A stretch of DNA of 64,000 nucleotides from assembly GCF_023898315.1 (NCBI RefSeq), contig NC_064621.1, positions 16,738,501 through 16,802,500 on the forward strand. The letters are read 5' to 3'. Within the stretch, counting starts at the first letter, position 1, and each line of letters opens with the position of its first letter. Below, in pieces: positions 1 to 11,632 of this stretch. The DNA comes from Schistocerca nitens. Its lineage: Eukaryota > Arthropoda > Insecta > Orthoptera > Acrididae. Made by a program: the position numbers and the translations under genes. Under the pieces are notes generated by a model that saw nothing but the letters and a program-made list of their open reading frames with translations, was not told the origin of the DNA and searched no databases.

Positions 1-384
1 GTGCTTACAACATTCCTTTATCATATCTTTGTAATGACGCAAAGGAGTTGTGCAATGCGACTTTACCTTCGGAACCGGCATCGCTTCAAATGGCAAAGTG
101 TCAACATATGCAGAAAACGTCCAGCGCTCAGAACTTCATGCCAAGTGTAAGGTGCGCTAATGTAGTCACATGGGGGCCAAATTCCACCACAATTCTGCCC
201 GACGCCACAATGTACGTGTCACACCCAATCTTGCACATCTTTCTGAGCTGTGCGTGGCTCATGTTCCCGCCACTATGTATTTTACACCCTGTTTTTAACG
301 TACTTATACCTCACTACGTTGATTTAGACTACTTACTACTGTCACTGAGTTGCTGCTTTGCCTGACAGTGCGCGGCGTTAGCAG
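1..384. other. unassigned sequence, no gene seen
   Basis: No domain, repeat family or splice-supported exon is recognisable. A 105-codon open frame at 48-365 (+) has low-complexity hydrophobic content and matches nothing I know, so it is not called. Confidence 0.4.
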
Positions 385-2030
385 CGCGTATCGATATATC
401 TCCTTTCGTAGTATCTTTGCTTGACTGCTATTACTTCCCGGTGGTTGTCTGTCGTAAGCAGTTCGGGTTGCGAGTTCGGGCGGCTAGTCAGTTGGAACGC
501 GTCTGGAGCGTAGTCCGGACTTGCCAGTCGTGGAGTTGTAACGCGGCACTAGTGCAGTCGGGTTGGAACAGTGAGGTCTGCGTCGACGTGGCTCGCCCGA
601 CCATTGCCGCCACACATCGCTTGAGCCGGGCCACGGTCTCGGTGGACCTTTCTGTCGGTCGTCCTACAGGGCGACGCGTTTGTACTCGCCGTTCCTTCAT
701 GCGTCGGCTGTGTGTGTGTGCATCGACTCCCGATTTGTCTTCGTGTGTGCTTAGTTAGTGTTGGGTATCGTTCAGGTCTTCGTGCATGTATTTGTCAGGT
801 TGCGTGTGTAGTTTGCGTTCTTTCCACTGATGACAGTTTTAGATGTTGGAGGCGTTCTGAGAGAAGTCGGTCTGTTGGTGCGGACCAGGGAGGATGTCCG
901 TGCGGTGCAGTCGGCTGGTTCCGCTGGCAGCCCCTGCACTGTGTCGGAGCGTGTGTGGAGCTGTCCGATCTCTACGAGCTTCGTGGCTCACCGACCCAGG
1001 TCGTCAAGGTTGAATAGTGGTTTCAACTATCCAAGCCACGTCCATTCCTGTTGTGGTTGTTCGTTTCGGTGGTTTGCTGTTGGGGAGGATTTCCTGTGAG
1101 CAACACAGAGTGTTTCTATTGCTGAAACTTAGCCGCCATGCGGTGCAATTAACTATTTTGGTTGACTACAATTCGAGTGCACCAGTGGAATTTTCTGCCT
1201 AGTGGCCGTTAGTGTTCCGGTTATCTGCCCTGGCCACTAACGTAATTTCAGGCAGTGTCCTTTCCTCACATGTTGTTGCTGTCCTACATGGTAGCTAATA
1301 CATATTTCTTTGTGGACAATAACATTAGTCACCTTTCGTGTTTGAGTTCTCATGTAATGATTGGTGGCAAGCAAGTCGTTGTGTCGGTCGGTCCGTGGCT
1401 CTACCCTGGTTGATTTCTGACGGATCAAGTGTAGCTGGGCTCACCACCTGTCTCACCTAACTGAACGAGGGCAGACCGACATCCCTGCAGGCTTCTGAGT
1501 GCCGTTTCCTTTACTGTCCTTCTCACCAGTGTTTAATTGTCTATAATATATCATAGCCAACGATTCAAAATTCTTGTTTTTACTGGACTTTAGATATTTA
1601 TTTGAATTTTGGAAAATCAAATGTGGGCGTTAAGACGCTTAAAACCTTTTTCTTGAAATTACCCTTTAAACAAAAACATTGCGGCCTTCTGCCTTAAAAG
1701 ATTATGGTAATATATTTTAAAAATTTCAAATTTAATTGTGGCCCTCAGCCGCTTGTTTTGCACCTTGCATATGTTTATTCTATCTACTTTTGCGTTAAGG
1801 CTTTCCAGTCTAACTGTGATCCCGTATATATTTTAATTATTTTATTTGCTACTCTAACTTCATTTCTATTTTGTTGGCCTTTAAGCATTCTTGTTTGGAG
1901 TCCCTCAGCCGTGAATTAATTGGCTTTTTGAAACTCTTAGTTCTAAAGATTCGGCTGTGTGCCATTTTGGTTTAAAGGTGTTACTAAATTACAATAAACT
2001 ACAATTTTGAGTGAACCTGATCGACATCTT
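385..2030 (+). repeat. putative LTR-like repeat (solo LTR?)
   Basis: About 1.6 kb that begins GC-rich and CpG-rich (about 400-1100), turns AT-rich (1500-2000), and ends with an AATAAA-type signal in acaataaactac near 1990. That composition is common in long LTRs of insect Gypsy/BEL elements, and parts look like dispersed orthopteran repeat sequence. No protease, integrase or reverse transcriptase lies next to it, so a solo LTR is the best reading. The ends are not defined, and no TG...CA termini or target duplication was confirmed. A host promoter region is the alternative. Confidence 0.35.
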
Positions 2031-2140
2031 GTTCTGCCCTGTCCCTGAGCGGAGAAAATCTCCGACCCAGCCGGGAATCGAACCCATGCCCGTAGGACGG
2101 CAATCAGTCACGCTAACCACTCAGCTCTTGTCGTAGCAGA
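2031..2140 (-). repeat. tRNA-derived SINE fragment (family B)
   Basis: Read on the minus strand it begins with a tRNA-like head (A-box-like gtggttagcg, B-box-like ggttcgattcc). The head runs into the body motif that, on the plus strand, reads gagcggagaaaatctccgac. The same head and body join recur on the plus strand at 54843-55080. This copy is truncated soon after the head. Confidence 0.6.
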
Positions 2141-2390
2141 GACTCATTAGACGAACGTCGCAATACGATGGATCCGTCACAATCAAGATTCTGCGAAAGA
2201 AATTTTGCACGGAAAGCGAATACCATCTTAGTAATAATTATTTCAGTTACGATACTCACCTGCGCTTTTCCCATGACTCATCCGCACTCAACAATTTTCC
2301 ACGTGCAGTACCACATATCATAATGACACTATAATCTTCTGATGCCCATTTTAGACCGAAAGATTGCCTAATTCGGTCGAAGGAAATATT

Positions 2391-4771
2391 GTTGTTGTTT
2401 TTGTTGTTGTTGTGTTCAGTCCTGAGACTGGTTTGATGCAGCTCTCCATGCTACTCTATCCTGTGCAAGCCTCATCTCCCAGTACCTACTGCAGCCTACA
2501 TCCTTCTGAATCTGCTTAGTGTATTCATCTCTTGGTCTCCCTCTACGATTTTTACCTTCCACGCTGCCCTCCAATACTAAATTGGGGATCCCTCGATGTC
2601 TCAGAACATGTCCTACCAACCGATCCCTTCTTCTAGTCAAGTTGTGCCACAAGCTCTTCTTCTCCCCAATTCTATTCAATACCTCCTTATTAGTTATGTG
2701 ATCTACCCATCTAATCTTCAGCATTGTTCTGTAGCACCACATTTCAAAAGCTTCTATTCATTTTTTTTGTCTAAATTATTTATCGTCCACGTTTCACTTC
2801 CATACATGACTACACTCCATACAAATACTTTCACAAACGGCTTCCAGACATTTAAATTTATACTCGATGTTAACAAATTTTTCTTCTTCAGAAACGCTTT
2901 CCTTGCCATTGCCAGTCTACATTTTTTATCCTCTCTACTTCGACCATCATCAGTTATTTTGCTCCCCAAATAGCAAAACTCCTTTACTACTTTAAGTGTC
3001 TCATTTCCTAATCTAATTCCCTCAGCATCACCCGACAATTCGACTACATTCCATTATCCTCATTTTGCTTTTGCTGATGTTCATCTTATACCCTCCTTTC
3101 AAGACACTGTCCATTCCGTTCAACTGCTCTCCTAAATCCTTTGCTGTCTCTGGCAGAATTACAATGTCATCGGCGAACCTCAAAGTTTTTATTTCTTCTC
3201 CATGGATTTTAATACCTACTCCGAATTTTTGTTTTGTTTCCTTTATTGGTTGCTCAATACACAGATTGAATAACATCGGGGATAGGCTACAACCCTGTCT
3301 CACTCCCTTCCCAATCACTCCTTCCCTTTCAAGTCCGTCGACTCTTATAACTGCCATCTGCTTTCTGTACAAATTGTAAATAGCCTTTCGCTCCCGGTAT
3401 TTTACCCCTACCACTTTCGGAATTTGAAAGAGAGTATTCCAATCAACATTGTCAAAAGCTTTCTCTAAGTCTACAAATGCTAGAAACGTAGGTTTGCCTA
3501 TCCTTAATCTTTCTTCTAAGATGTCGTAGGGTCAGTATTGCCTCACGTGTTCCAGCATTTCTACGGAATCCAAACTGATCCTCCTCGAGATCGGCTTCTA
3601 TCAGTTTTTCCATTCGTCTGTAAAGAATTCGCGTTAGTATTTTGCAGCTGTGACTTACTAAACTGATAGTTAGGTAATTTTCACATCTGTCCACACCTGC
3701 TTTCTTTGGGATTGGACTTATTATATTCTTCTTGAAGTCTAAGGGTATTTCGCCTGTCTCATAAATCTTGCTCACCAGATGGTAGAGTTTTGTCAGGACT
3801 GGCTCTCCCAATGCTGTCAGTAGTTCTAATGGAATGTTGTCTACTCCGGGGGCCTTGTTTCGACTCAGGTCCTTCAGTGCTCTGTCAAACTCTTCACGCA
3901 GTATCGTATCTCCCATTTCATCTTCATCTACATCCTCTTCCATTTCCATAATATTGTCTTCGAGTACATCGCCCTTGTATAGACCCTCTATATACTCCTT
4001 CCACCTTTCTGCTTTCCCTTCTTTGCTTAGAACTGGGTTTCCATCAAAGCTCTTGATATTCATGCAAGTGGTTCTCCTTTCTCCAAAGGTCTCTTTAATT
4101 TTCCTGTAGGCAGTATCTATCTTACCTCTAGTGAGATAAGCCTCTACATCCTTACATTTGTCCTCTAGCCATCCCTGCTTAGCCATTTTGCACTTCCTGT
4201 CGATCTCATTTTTGAGCCGTTTGTATTCCTTTTTGCATGCTTGATTTACTGCTTTTTTACAGTTTTTTCCTTTCATGAATTCAATATTTCTTCTGTTACC
4301 CAAGGATTTCTACTAGCCCTCGTCTTTTTACCTACTTGATCCTCTGCTGCCTTCACTACTTCATCCCTCAGAGCTACCCATTCTTCTTCTACTGTACTTC
4401 TTTCCCCCACTCTTGTCAATTGTTCCCTTATGCTCTCCCTGAAACTCTCTACAATCTCTGGTTTAGTCAGTTTATCCAGGTCCCATCTCCTTAAATTCCC
4501 ACCTTCATGCAGTTTCTTCAGTTTTAATCTACAGTTCATAACCAATAGATTGTGGTCAGAGTCCACATCTGCCCCTGGAAATGTCTTACAATTTAAAACC
4601 GGGTTCCTAAATCTCTGTCTTACCATTATATAATCCATCTGATACCTTTTAGTATCTCCAGGGTTCTTCCATGTATACAACCTTCTTTCATGATTCTTGA
4701 ACCAAGTGTTAGCTATGATTAAGTTATGCTCAGCGCAAAATTCTACCAGGCGGCTTCCTCTTTCATTTCTT
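2391..4771 (-). mobile_element. RTE-like non-LTR retrotransposon, copy 1 (5'-truncated)
   Basis: This is a LINE on the minus strand. Its 3' end is at the left and carries a short AAC-type microsatellite (seen as GTT repeats at 2391-2413). The element is flanked by an identical 11-bp target-site duplication, aaggaaatatt, at 2380-2390 and 4772-4782, which fixes both ends. The 5' end is truncated inside the endonuclease domain, as expected for incomplete target-primed reverse transcription. A single ORF of EN plus RT without RNase H, and a microsatellite tail, fit the RTE group; clade assignment is by motif only. Three further decayed copies lie at 6415, 49285 and 57385. Confidence 0.85.
2416..4680 (-). 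pseudogene. LINE endonuclease/reverse transcriptase, frameshifted
   Basis: Reading right to left: the C-terminal part of an AP-type endonuclease (4273-4680, with the SDHNLLV-type active-site block); then the RT fingers and palm (3452-4303, with NKAPGVDNIP and EEDQFGFR); then the RT palm with the FADD catalytic motif after VRQGCSLSPMLFNL (3028-3414); then the thumb/connection region (2754-3038); and the C-terminal tail GHVLRHRG...GRPRDEY (2416-2742). The blocks are collinear but in different frames, so the protein is broken by several indels. The product would be an ORF2-type polyprotein that nicks DNA and reverse transcribes its own RNA. It is inactive as it stands. Confidence 0.85.
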
Positions 4772-4782
4772 AAGGAAATATT

Positions 4783-5825
4783 ATAATAAATAAATGTGAT
4801 GTTCCCTTTGCTTAGTCCACAATATTATAATCTCTATAATTAGCAACGTACAAAATATTCTTTGGATCTAAACAATTAATATCTCTTTGGAAGGAAACTG
4901 GAGAGGAACAGGGACTGAGTGAGACAGCTTGTATGTAAGATATCGTCGTGATGATGGCTGTAACTGGAAAGTCAAAGCCTGAAAGGGTAGTTGTTGCATT
5001 CGTAGACCGCAAACTACATTAATAGCATCTTTCTGCAGAATTTAATTAGCCTACATGCAGCGAAAGCTGTTTTAAGTCCCTCTCACGTTCGTAGATATTC
5101 CTGTGGCGATTACATTTGTTCCGAGTTTTAAATAACTACTTAATGCTGCCCTAATGTCCGCGCGAGCGTGTTCCTGCATTAATTACGGTCATCTGTCATA
5201 ACGGAAACAGAGATCAAGGCGTGTACGGAGCTGGATTAAAATACAGACGTATTCTTAGGTCACTCGGTTGCCGAGGACAAAGAGCAACGCCGCTGTTTAG
5301 CTTTTCAAATGAGTGCAGCTGCTATACGGGTCGGCCGTGCCGCCACCATTTCTGGTGGCACCAACTGCGACTGGCTTCCGGTCACGAGCGAACACTCAAC
5401 TTCCTGGGAAAAAAAATCACAAAGTAATCTGAGGGGGTCATCGCCTGCACGGGGCCCAAATTACTGTGAGCGACTCTCGTACAATGACGGCAAAGGGCGC
5501 ACGACGTAATTGCTCACTCCATCAGCCGAGTTCTGGTTTGATAGCAGGCGCTGATGTTCATGTCTTACACCACATATATTCACTTTCTTAGAAGAACTGT
5601 GGCCGGACCGTAAAGAAGTGATAATCACGCACATCATTTCACCACTGTAGCCCAAATTACACTTTAATCGCAACATGACTAAGGAAAATTCTCTCACGTC
5701 AAACGCTAAGAGTTTCGAAATCGATCCACTGGAATTGCATTCCACGCAAATCTACGTAGAGACGACAAGTGTATGTGCTGAAGAAGGATTGTGGAGTGTG
5801 ATAAAATTAAGTCAGGTGGAGCTAA
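4783..5825. other. unassigned intergenic sequence
   Basis: About 1 kb with no recognisable domain or repeat. Short open frames at 5221-5509 (+) and 5461-5745 (-) overlap on opposite strands and show no family similarity. Confidence 0.4.
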
Positions 5826-5990
5826 GGGAATGAGATGATGATAATTTCGTGCGGCTCACTGGCCGTGTGGAAGTTTTTTAATTGGACTCCACTTCGTCGA
5901 ATCGCATGTCCCTAACCAACCCCACTTACCCAGTCTGAGAAAAGGGACGTACAGTTTAACGTGGAATCCGAACCAAGTGTTGTTTCTGGC
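5826..5990. repeat. possible highly decayed SINE
   Basis: A gatgatgat-rich stretch followed by gccacttcg-like words resembles the body of an orthopteran SINE family, but no intact A or B box is visible. Weak call. Confidence 0.25.
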
Positions 5991-6077
5991 GTCGTTGAGA
6001 GGTGAAGGCTACATTGCAAGGAAACACAATTTCCTTGGCCCGACAAGGATTCGGCCCCGTGATCTCTCTATTTCCCA

Positions 6078-6300
6078 CCGAGCGAGGTGTCGCTGCGTTT
6101 AGCACACTGGACTCACATTCGAGAGGACAACGGTTCAGATCCCCGTCCGGCCGTCCAGATGTAGCTAAATCGCTCGAGGCAATTGCCGGGATGTTTCCTT
6201 TGAGAAGGGCACGGCCGTTTTTCCTTCCCCAGCTTTTGTAATCGGAGTTTCTGTTATGTCTCTAGTGACCGTACTGTCGACAGAATGGTAAATTTTAATC
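6078..6300 (+). repeat. tRNA-derived SINE (family C)
   Basis: The head has a box-A-like tttagcacactgg and a box-B-like cggttcagatcc about 35 bp apart. It is followed by a body containing taaatcgctcgaggcaattg and a cctttgagaagggcacggcc block, which I recognise as a dispersed orthopteran SINE pattern. The copy is diverged, and its 3' tail fades before the CT microsatellite at 6331. Confidence 0.55.
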
Positions 6301-6322
6301 TTTATTTCTCTTCCCCCCCCCC

Positions 6323-6330
<8 letters not shown>

Positions 6331-6372
<42 letters not shown>
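6331..6372 (+). repeat. (CT)n microsatellite
   Basis: About 42 bp of nearly uninterrupted CT dinucleotides after a short C run. Confidence 0.95.
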
Positions 6373-6375
<3 letters not shown>

Positions 6376-6892
6376 CCAAGCCACGCACTTGATCACCAGG
6401 TCCGACGCTGGATGAGATACGAATATGAAACAGTAAAAGTAGCAGATACCTCTTACCAAGGGGCGAGCAAAATGACTAAATATGGCCGAAGGAGAGGGGA
6501 TAGAAACGTAGATTTCTAAAAGAAAAAAATTCTAACATCTAATATAAATTTAAATATGAGAAAGACTATTCTGGGGAGCAGTCTTGAACGGATGTGAAAT
6601 GCGAAGTATAAACAATTTCGACAAGAAGTGAATAGAACGTTTTTAAATGTGATGCCACAGAAGAATGGTGAAGATTAGGATAACTAATGAAGAGGTGTTC
6701 AATCGAACTAAAAAAATCTATTTATGGCACAACTGACTAAAAAGAAGGGCTCGATTGACAGGAGGACATGAAGTGAGATATAAAATGATCCTCTATTTGG
6801 TAATGGAAGAACGTATCGGAGGGTCAAACCTGTGGCGGGATGCCAAACCTATGACCACAATAAGCGGGCTCAAATGATTGTAAATTGAAATA

Positions 6893-8313
6893 CACTCCTG
6901 GAAATGGAAAAAAAACACATTGACACCGGTGTGTCAGACCCACCATACTTGCTCCGGACACTGCGAGAGGGTTGTACAAGCAATGATCACACGCACGGCA
7001 CAGCGGACACACCAGGAACCGCGGTGTTGGCCGTCGAATGGCGCTAGCTGCGCAGCATTTGTGCACCGCCGCCGTCAGTGTCAGCCAGTTTGCCGTGGCA
7101 TACGGAGCTCCATCGCAGTCTTTAACACTGGTAGCATGCCGCGACAGCGTGGACGTGAACCGTATGTGCAGTTGACGGACTTTGAGCGAGGGCGTATAGT
7201 GGGCATACGGGAGGCCGGGTGGACGTACCGCCGAATTGCTCAACACGTGGGGCGTGAGGTCTCCACAGTACATCGATGTTGTCGCCAGTGGCCGGCGGAA
7301 GGTGCACGTGCCCGTCGACCTGGGACCGGACCGCAGCGACGCACGGATGCACGCCAAGACCGTAGGATCCTACGCAGTGCCGTAGGGGACCGCACCGCCA
7401 CTTCCCAGCAAATTAGGGACACTGTTGCTCCTGGGGTATCGACGAGGACCATTCGCAACCGTCTCCATGAAGCTGGGCTACGGTCCCGCACACCGTTAGG
7501 CCGTCTTCCGCTCACGCCCCAACATCGTGCAGCCCGCCTCCAGTGGTGTCGCGACAGGCGTGAATGGAGGGACGAATGGAGACGTGTCGTCTTCAGCGAT
7601 GAGAGTCGCTTCTGCCTTGGTGCCAATGATGGTCGTATGCGTGTTTGGCGCCGTGCAGGTGAGCGCCACAATCAGGACTGCATACGACCGAGGCACACAG
7701 GGCCAACACCCGGCATCATGGTGTGGGGAGCGATCTCCTACACTGGCCGTACACCACTGGTGATCGGCGAGGGGACACTGAATAGTGCACGGTACATCCA
7801 AACCGTCATCGAACCCATCGTTCTACCATTCCTAGACCGGCAAGGGAACTTGCTGTTCCAACAGGACAATGCACGTCCGCATGTATCCCGTGCCACCCAA
7901 CGTGCTCTAGAAGGTGTAAGTCAACTATCCTGGCCAGCAAGATCTCCGGATCTGTCCCCCATTGAGCATGTTTGGGACTGGATGAAGCGTCGTCTCACGC
8001 GGTCTGCACGTCCAGCACGAACGCTGGTCCAACTGAGGCGCCAGGTGGAAATGGCATGGCAAGCCGTTCCACAGGACTACATCCAGCATCTCTACGATCG
8101 TCTCCATGGGAGAATAGCAGCCTGCATTGCTGCGAAAGATGGATATACACTGTACTAGTGCCGACATTGTGCATGCTCTGTTGCCTGTGTCTATGTGCCT
8201 GTGGTTCTGTCAGTGTGATCATGTGATGTATCTGACCCCAGGAATGTGTCAATAAAGTTTCCCCTTCCTGGGACAATGAATTTACGGTGTTCTTATTTCA
8301 ATTTCCAGGAGTG
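6893..8313 (+). mobile_element. Tc1-like DNA transposon, copy 1 (intact)
   Basis: A 1421-bp element flanked by TA on both sides (6891-6892 and 8314-8315). The terminal inverted repeats are about 27 bp, imperfect, and start CACTCCTGGAAAT. A single intronless transposase ORF lies inside. It is inserted into an older RTE-like LINE tail. A second copy of almost the same length lies at 34398-35819 on the other strand. Confidence 0.95.
7136..8158 (+). CDS. Tc1-like transposase, 340 aa
   Basis: This is a cut-and-paste transposase that binds the terminal repeats and moves the element into TA sites in the nucleus. The N-terminal third has the helix-turn-helix region (LTDFERGRIVG...RIAQHVG, about residues 13-45) and a second DNA-binding segment. 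The DDE catalytic domain shows Asp155 in VVFSDESRF, Asp244 in FQQDNARPH and Glu277 in SPIEHVWD. Thirty-two residues lie between the second Asp and the Glu, where classic Tc1 transposases have 34. The start at MPRQRG was chosen because it gives the usual length of about 340 residues; an open frame continues upstream to 6920 but reads into the terminal region. No stop or frameshift interrupts it, so it may be active. Confidence 0.92.
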   Translation: MPRQRGREPYVQLTDFERGRIVGIREAGWTYRRIAQHVGREVSTVHRCCRQWPAEGARARRPGTGPQRRTDARQDRRILRSAVGDRTATSQQIRDTVAPGVSTRTIRNRLHEAGLRSRTPLGRLPLTPQHRAARLQWCRDRREWRDEWRRVVFSDESRFCLGANDGRMRVWRRAGERHNQDCIRPRHTGPTPGIMVWGAISYTGRTPLVIGEGTLNSARYIQTVIEPIVLPFLDRQGNLLFQQDNARPHVSRATQRALEGVSQLSWPARSPDLSPIEHVWDWMKRRLTRSARPARTLVQLRRQVEMAWQAVPQDYIQHLYDRLHGRIAACIAAKDGYTLY

Positions 8314-8390
8314 TAGTTATGAAGAGATGTGGAGAATAGACTAGCGTGGATAGTTGCATCAAAACAGTCTTCCGACTGAAGAGCAAAACA

Positions 8391-9467
8391 ATTACAGTGA
8401 ACAGAAATAAGCATAGTGTGTCCACCAGGGTAACTAAATATGCCGTTCTCTGTAGTGTGATGTATGTTATTTTCCTCATTTTTTCCCGAATACCACTAAG
8501 TCTGATGTGAGGTATTAATCCAGTATCTGCAATGGTAAACAAAACACTTTTCGCCATGGGTCTCGTATGTCTTATTCTGCAGTTTTTCAGTTTAGTTCAG
8601 TTCTGTAAGAACTTGTAGTACTGATATACTGCTCATTGTTAAGTTTTGGCGCTTTACTGTGTACTTTAAGATAGATTCGACAGCGACAGGTACTACTACA
8701 CATTAGTGCCGCCCCCACGTTTTTCCAAAGGTTTTATATCTCTTCCACACGACTTACTCGTACATTTTATTAGTTTACTAATTGGACAGTGTATCTATGT
8801 TTTTCGCACTACCATCACTGCTTTATATCCACGCAACTCGTTGTTTTCCTTTCGTTTGTCAGACTAAGGTGACAGCATTCTAGGTCAGTAATGTGTCTTA
8901 GAAGTAACGCCGGTCTCAACTCTGTCTTCAGTTCATGAATCAAAATAGCTAACGAATTACTGAACTGAAGTAATACATAAATGTGATTGGTGTGCGCCTG
9001 TAAGAGAACATTTGTGGTGGGCTCCAGCGTGTAATGAAAGGAACTGTTTCGTAACATGAGGATGAAAATTTCTTGAGTCATTGATGAGCTAAACCTGCAC
9101 ATTCTACACAGTTTCTTTACATTCTCTGGACATCGACGACGTATGCACGCCTTTATTAGAGATTGCCATCCTAATCAATGACTGCATTTCTGCATTGTCT
9201 CTTTTCAAGTAGAAAACAAGTTCGTGTAGCATCTGTTATTTGTTGAATAAATTTTGCTCAACAAATAGAGATAACGTATTATATTTCGGTCAGAATCTAG
9301 TGATTACTTTAATACTATATCACAAAGCTGAAAACAACAGAGCTGACTTGTTCGAATTACATAAAAGGCAGCAATAAAGTAAAAGTCCTTGTCTGCTATG
9401 TTAAGGTAGCAAGTGCAATCTTAGAATTACGAACTTATTGCAATCTTGAAGTAAGTCGCAGATAAAC

Positions 9468-9525
<58 letters not shown>

Positions 9526-10679
9526 TCAACAGTATTTGAATAACACTCAATAATTTACGGTGTAATTTACGGCAAAAATCTTACAACACCGTCGTTTACA
9601 CATTATATTAAAGCTATGCCCATGTAAACAGGAAAATAGGCTAGTCGTGCAAACCAAAACAGTTAACTGATATCGGCGAAAATAGAAAAATACCATTCAG
9701 AACAATGAATGCAGTGATGATGTACGTACATCCCTCAGTCCTTAGAAAAAAATTTATTACTGTTTTTCTAGCAAGTGTGCCGACTGAACGGTGTGCTTTC
9801 TTCACGCAGTAAATGACCCACACGCGACGTAATCGAGGGCACTGGGCACCAGACACTGGGGTTTTAAATCTCACCAGCGTCTAGGAGCCTTGTTATTGAA
9901 AGGCGACCGTACAAAACTTCGGGGGAGCGCTCGAAACGACCGCATCAAAACCTGATAACTGTCGCACGCTACCTCTGATTACTTCATTTGAAACGGAACG
10001 TCATGTGTTCGTTCATGTTACGCGAAACCGTTATAGGGAGCAAACACTAAATCAGAATGTAACAGGAAGGAGTACTTAAAAAAATAAAACAGTGAAAGAC
10101 TAAGCTGAAATAACACTGATTTTACAAAACGCCGATAAGCGATACTGTCCTGGTGTCTTCGGTGGTCTAAACGAAATTATAAAAGACGAGATAGCCAAGT
10201 CCACACTTCCTTCACGTTCTAATTGAAAAAAAAAGGAATGGAATAAAGGTTGCATATCTGAAATGACACTGCAGCTGAATGTCGATTTTACGGACTGCTG
10301 ACAATGCAAAGGGGCGACTCTCAGTCTGGTTCACGTTGTATCTTCGTTTCTTATTTTTTGTGCGCCATTACATTTCCATAACACAGCTCTCTCGTCGGGT
10401 TGGCAAAGATAAGTTTTTTAAAAAATGGTGTAACCTGAATTAGCAGAAAAATGTTGAATTCAGTAATCGTGGGCCTGTATGGTAGTCAAATGAGAATTAC
10501 CTTCCAAAAGACTTCTTTTTAAAACTATATAAACATTTATACGACTGATATTGAGAACTATTTACATTTTTCTGGAACTCTAGCTTTCCTCCTAAACTAT
10601 TTCTCGTCTGATGATACTATTTTGTTGCTATCTGCAGTGGTATATGTGGACAACGTCTGCAAAATGAGTACCGAATAGA
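8391..10679. other. unassigned AT-rich sequence with one microsatellite
   Basis: About 2.3 kb without recognisable coding or repeat-family content apart from the GT microsatellite at 9471-9522. Open frames at 8282-8557, 8815-9102 and 9641-9874 (all -) have no family features. Confidence 0.4.
9471..9522 (+). repeat. (GT)n microsatellite
   Basis: About 52 bp of uninterrupted GT dinucleotides. Confidence 0.97.
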
Positions 10680-11291
10680 ATGAGTAGTAAAGAACTCATA
10701 AATTAAAAGTCACGCTTGTTGCTGTAGTTTCACCGCATGAACAATGGACATTTAGTAAGTGATAAATAATTTTCTTTCATTATTCTGAGGGGTTGTAAGG
10801 AGAGAAAAATGTACAGAAAATGACTGAAATTGTGTTTACAGTTTGTTGGAAGCAGTTAACTGCTCTCATTATCGAACACTGATAAGAATAGTTGGGGTGT
10901 TTTGCACTCTGTTTTATGAAAAGTTTGTTTTTCATGCATCCCAATGTTTATGCTGTCATATCTCCTGGCCTTTATGTCGCACAATCACCTAATTTTGTAG
11001 GTATATTCACTGATATCTGTGGATATTGCCTGAAAAATGGGTTGCTCATGGACTGGTAGTAAGTTTGTAATAAATTAAAACTTCATGCCTGATACAGGAG
11101 TTTCACTGCATGGCAGTGAAATTGTAGTAAGCAATAATTTTCTTCCCTTTCATTATCTCGTGGTGTGTGTCAGCGAAAAAATCTGTAAGTTTGAAATGAA
11201 GTGTACAGTTAGTTAAGTCGGTAAGTGCTCTCAACTCCAAATACTGTGTATTGCGGAAACCTTTCTTAGGCACAGCTTGGAGGACTGTTTC
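10680..11291 (+). repeat. diverged tandem repeat, two units of about 370 bp
   Basis: Unit 1 (about 10690-10870) and unit 2 (about 11060-11240) share ordered blocks: aaattaaaa, gtttcactgcatg or gtttcaccgcatg, aataattttctt, tttcattat, a lysine-codon-like AAAAA block, then gctctca. The blocks are diverged but collinear. Unit 2 runs directly into the fold-back element at 11292. Confidence 0.5.
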
Positions 11292-11632
11292 CAGAATGAA
11301 TTTTCACTCTGCAGTGGATTATGCGCTTCTATGAAACTTCCTGGCAGATTAAAACGTTTGTAGGACCGAGACTTGAACCTGGAAAGTTTTCCTTTTGCGC
11401 AGAACTTCTCTACCGATTGAGCTACCCAAGCACGAAGGGAGGAGATGAGGCAGCGCAGGAAGTAAAGCTGGGAGGGCGAGTCGTGAATATTACTTGCGTA
11501 GCTGAGTCAGTACAGCACTTGTCTAGAAAGATAAAGCGTCCGGATTGAAGTCCTGAAGTGACACTCAGTTTTCATCCGCCAGGAAGTTTCATATTAGCGT
11601 ATATTCCGCTGCAGAGTTAAAATTCGTTCTGA
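11292..11632. repeat. fold-back element with long TIRs and two tRNA-like modules
   Basis: The left end (11292-11358) and right end (11565-11632) are imperfect inverted repeats of about 65 bp, containing cactctgcag, gaaacttcctgg and their complements. Inside, a tRNA-like module lies on the minus strand at left (B-box complement around gacttgaacct) and a degenerate one on the plus strand at right (gattgaagtcctg). The two heads face the centre. Other copies lie at 27745, 31369 and 32310. The short ORF at 11321-11548 is part of this repeat. Confidence 0.65.

Larger units (their letters stand above)
6415..8390 (+). pseudogene. RTE-like LINE 3' fragment, copy 4, split by a Tc1 element
   Basis: 6415-6892 is a decayed plus-strand copy of the RTE-like C-terminal region. 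It contains the nucleotide blocks for the YRRMLKI...NEEV...W HN segment also found in copy 1. The extreme C-terminus, WR...AS.QSSD followed by the stop and an A/C-rich tail, appears only after the Tc1 element, at 8316-8390. Removing 6893-8313 plus one TA restores collinearity. There are many stops, so nothing is expressed as a functional protein. Confidence 0.75.

Noticed and set aside
7240-7801. Antisense and alternative-frame ORFs inside the Tc1 transposase (also at 34910-35836)
   Set aside because: They are shadows of the GC-rich transposase gene, with no family features of their own.
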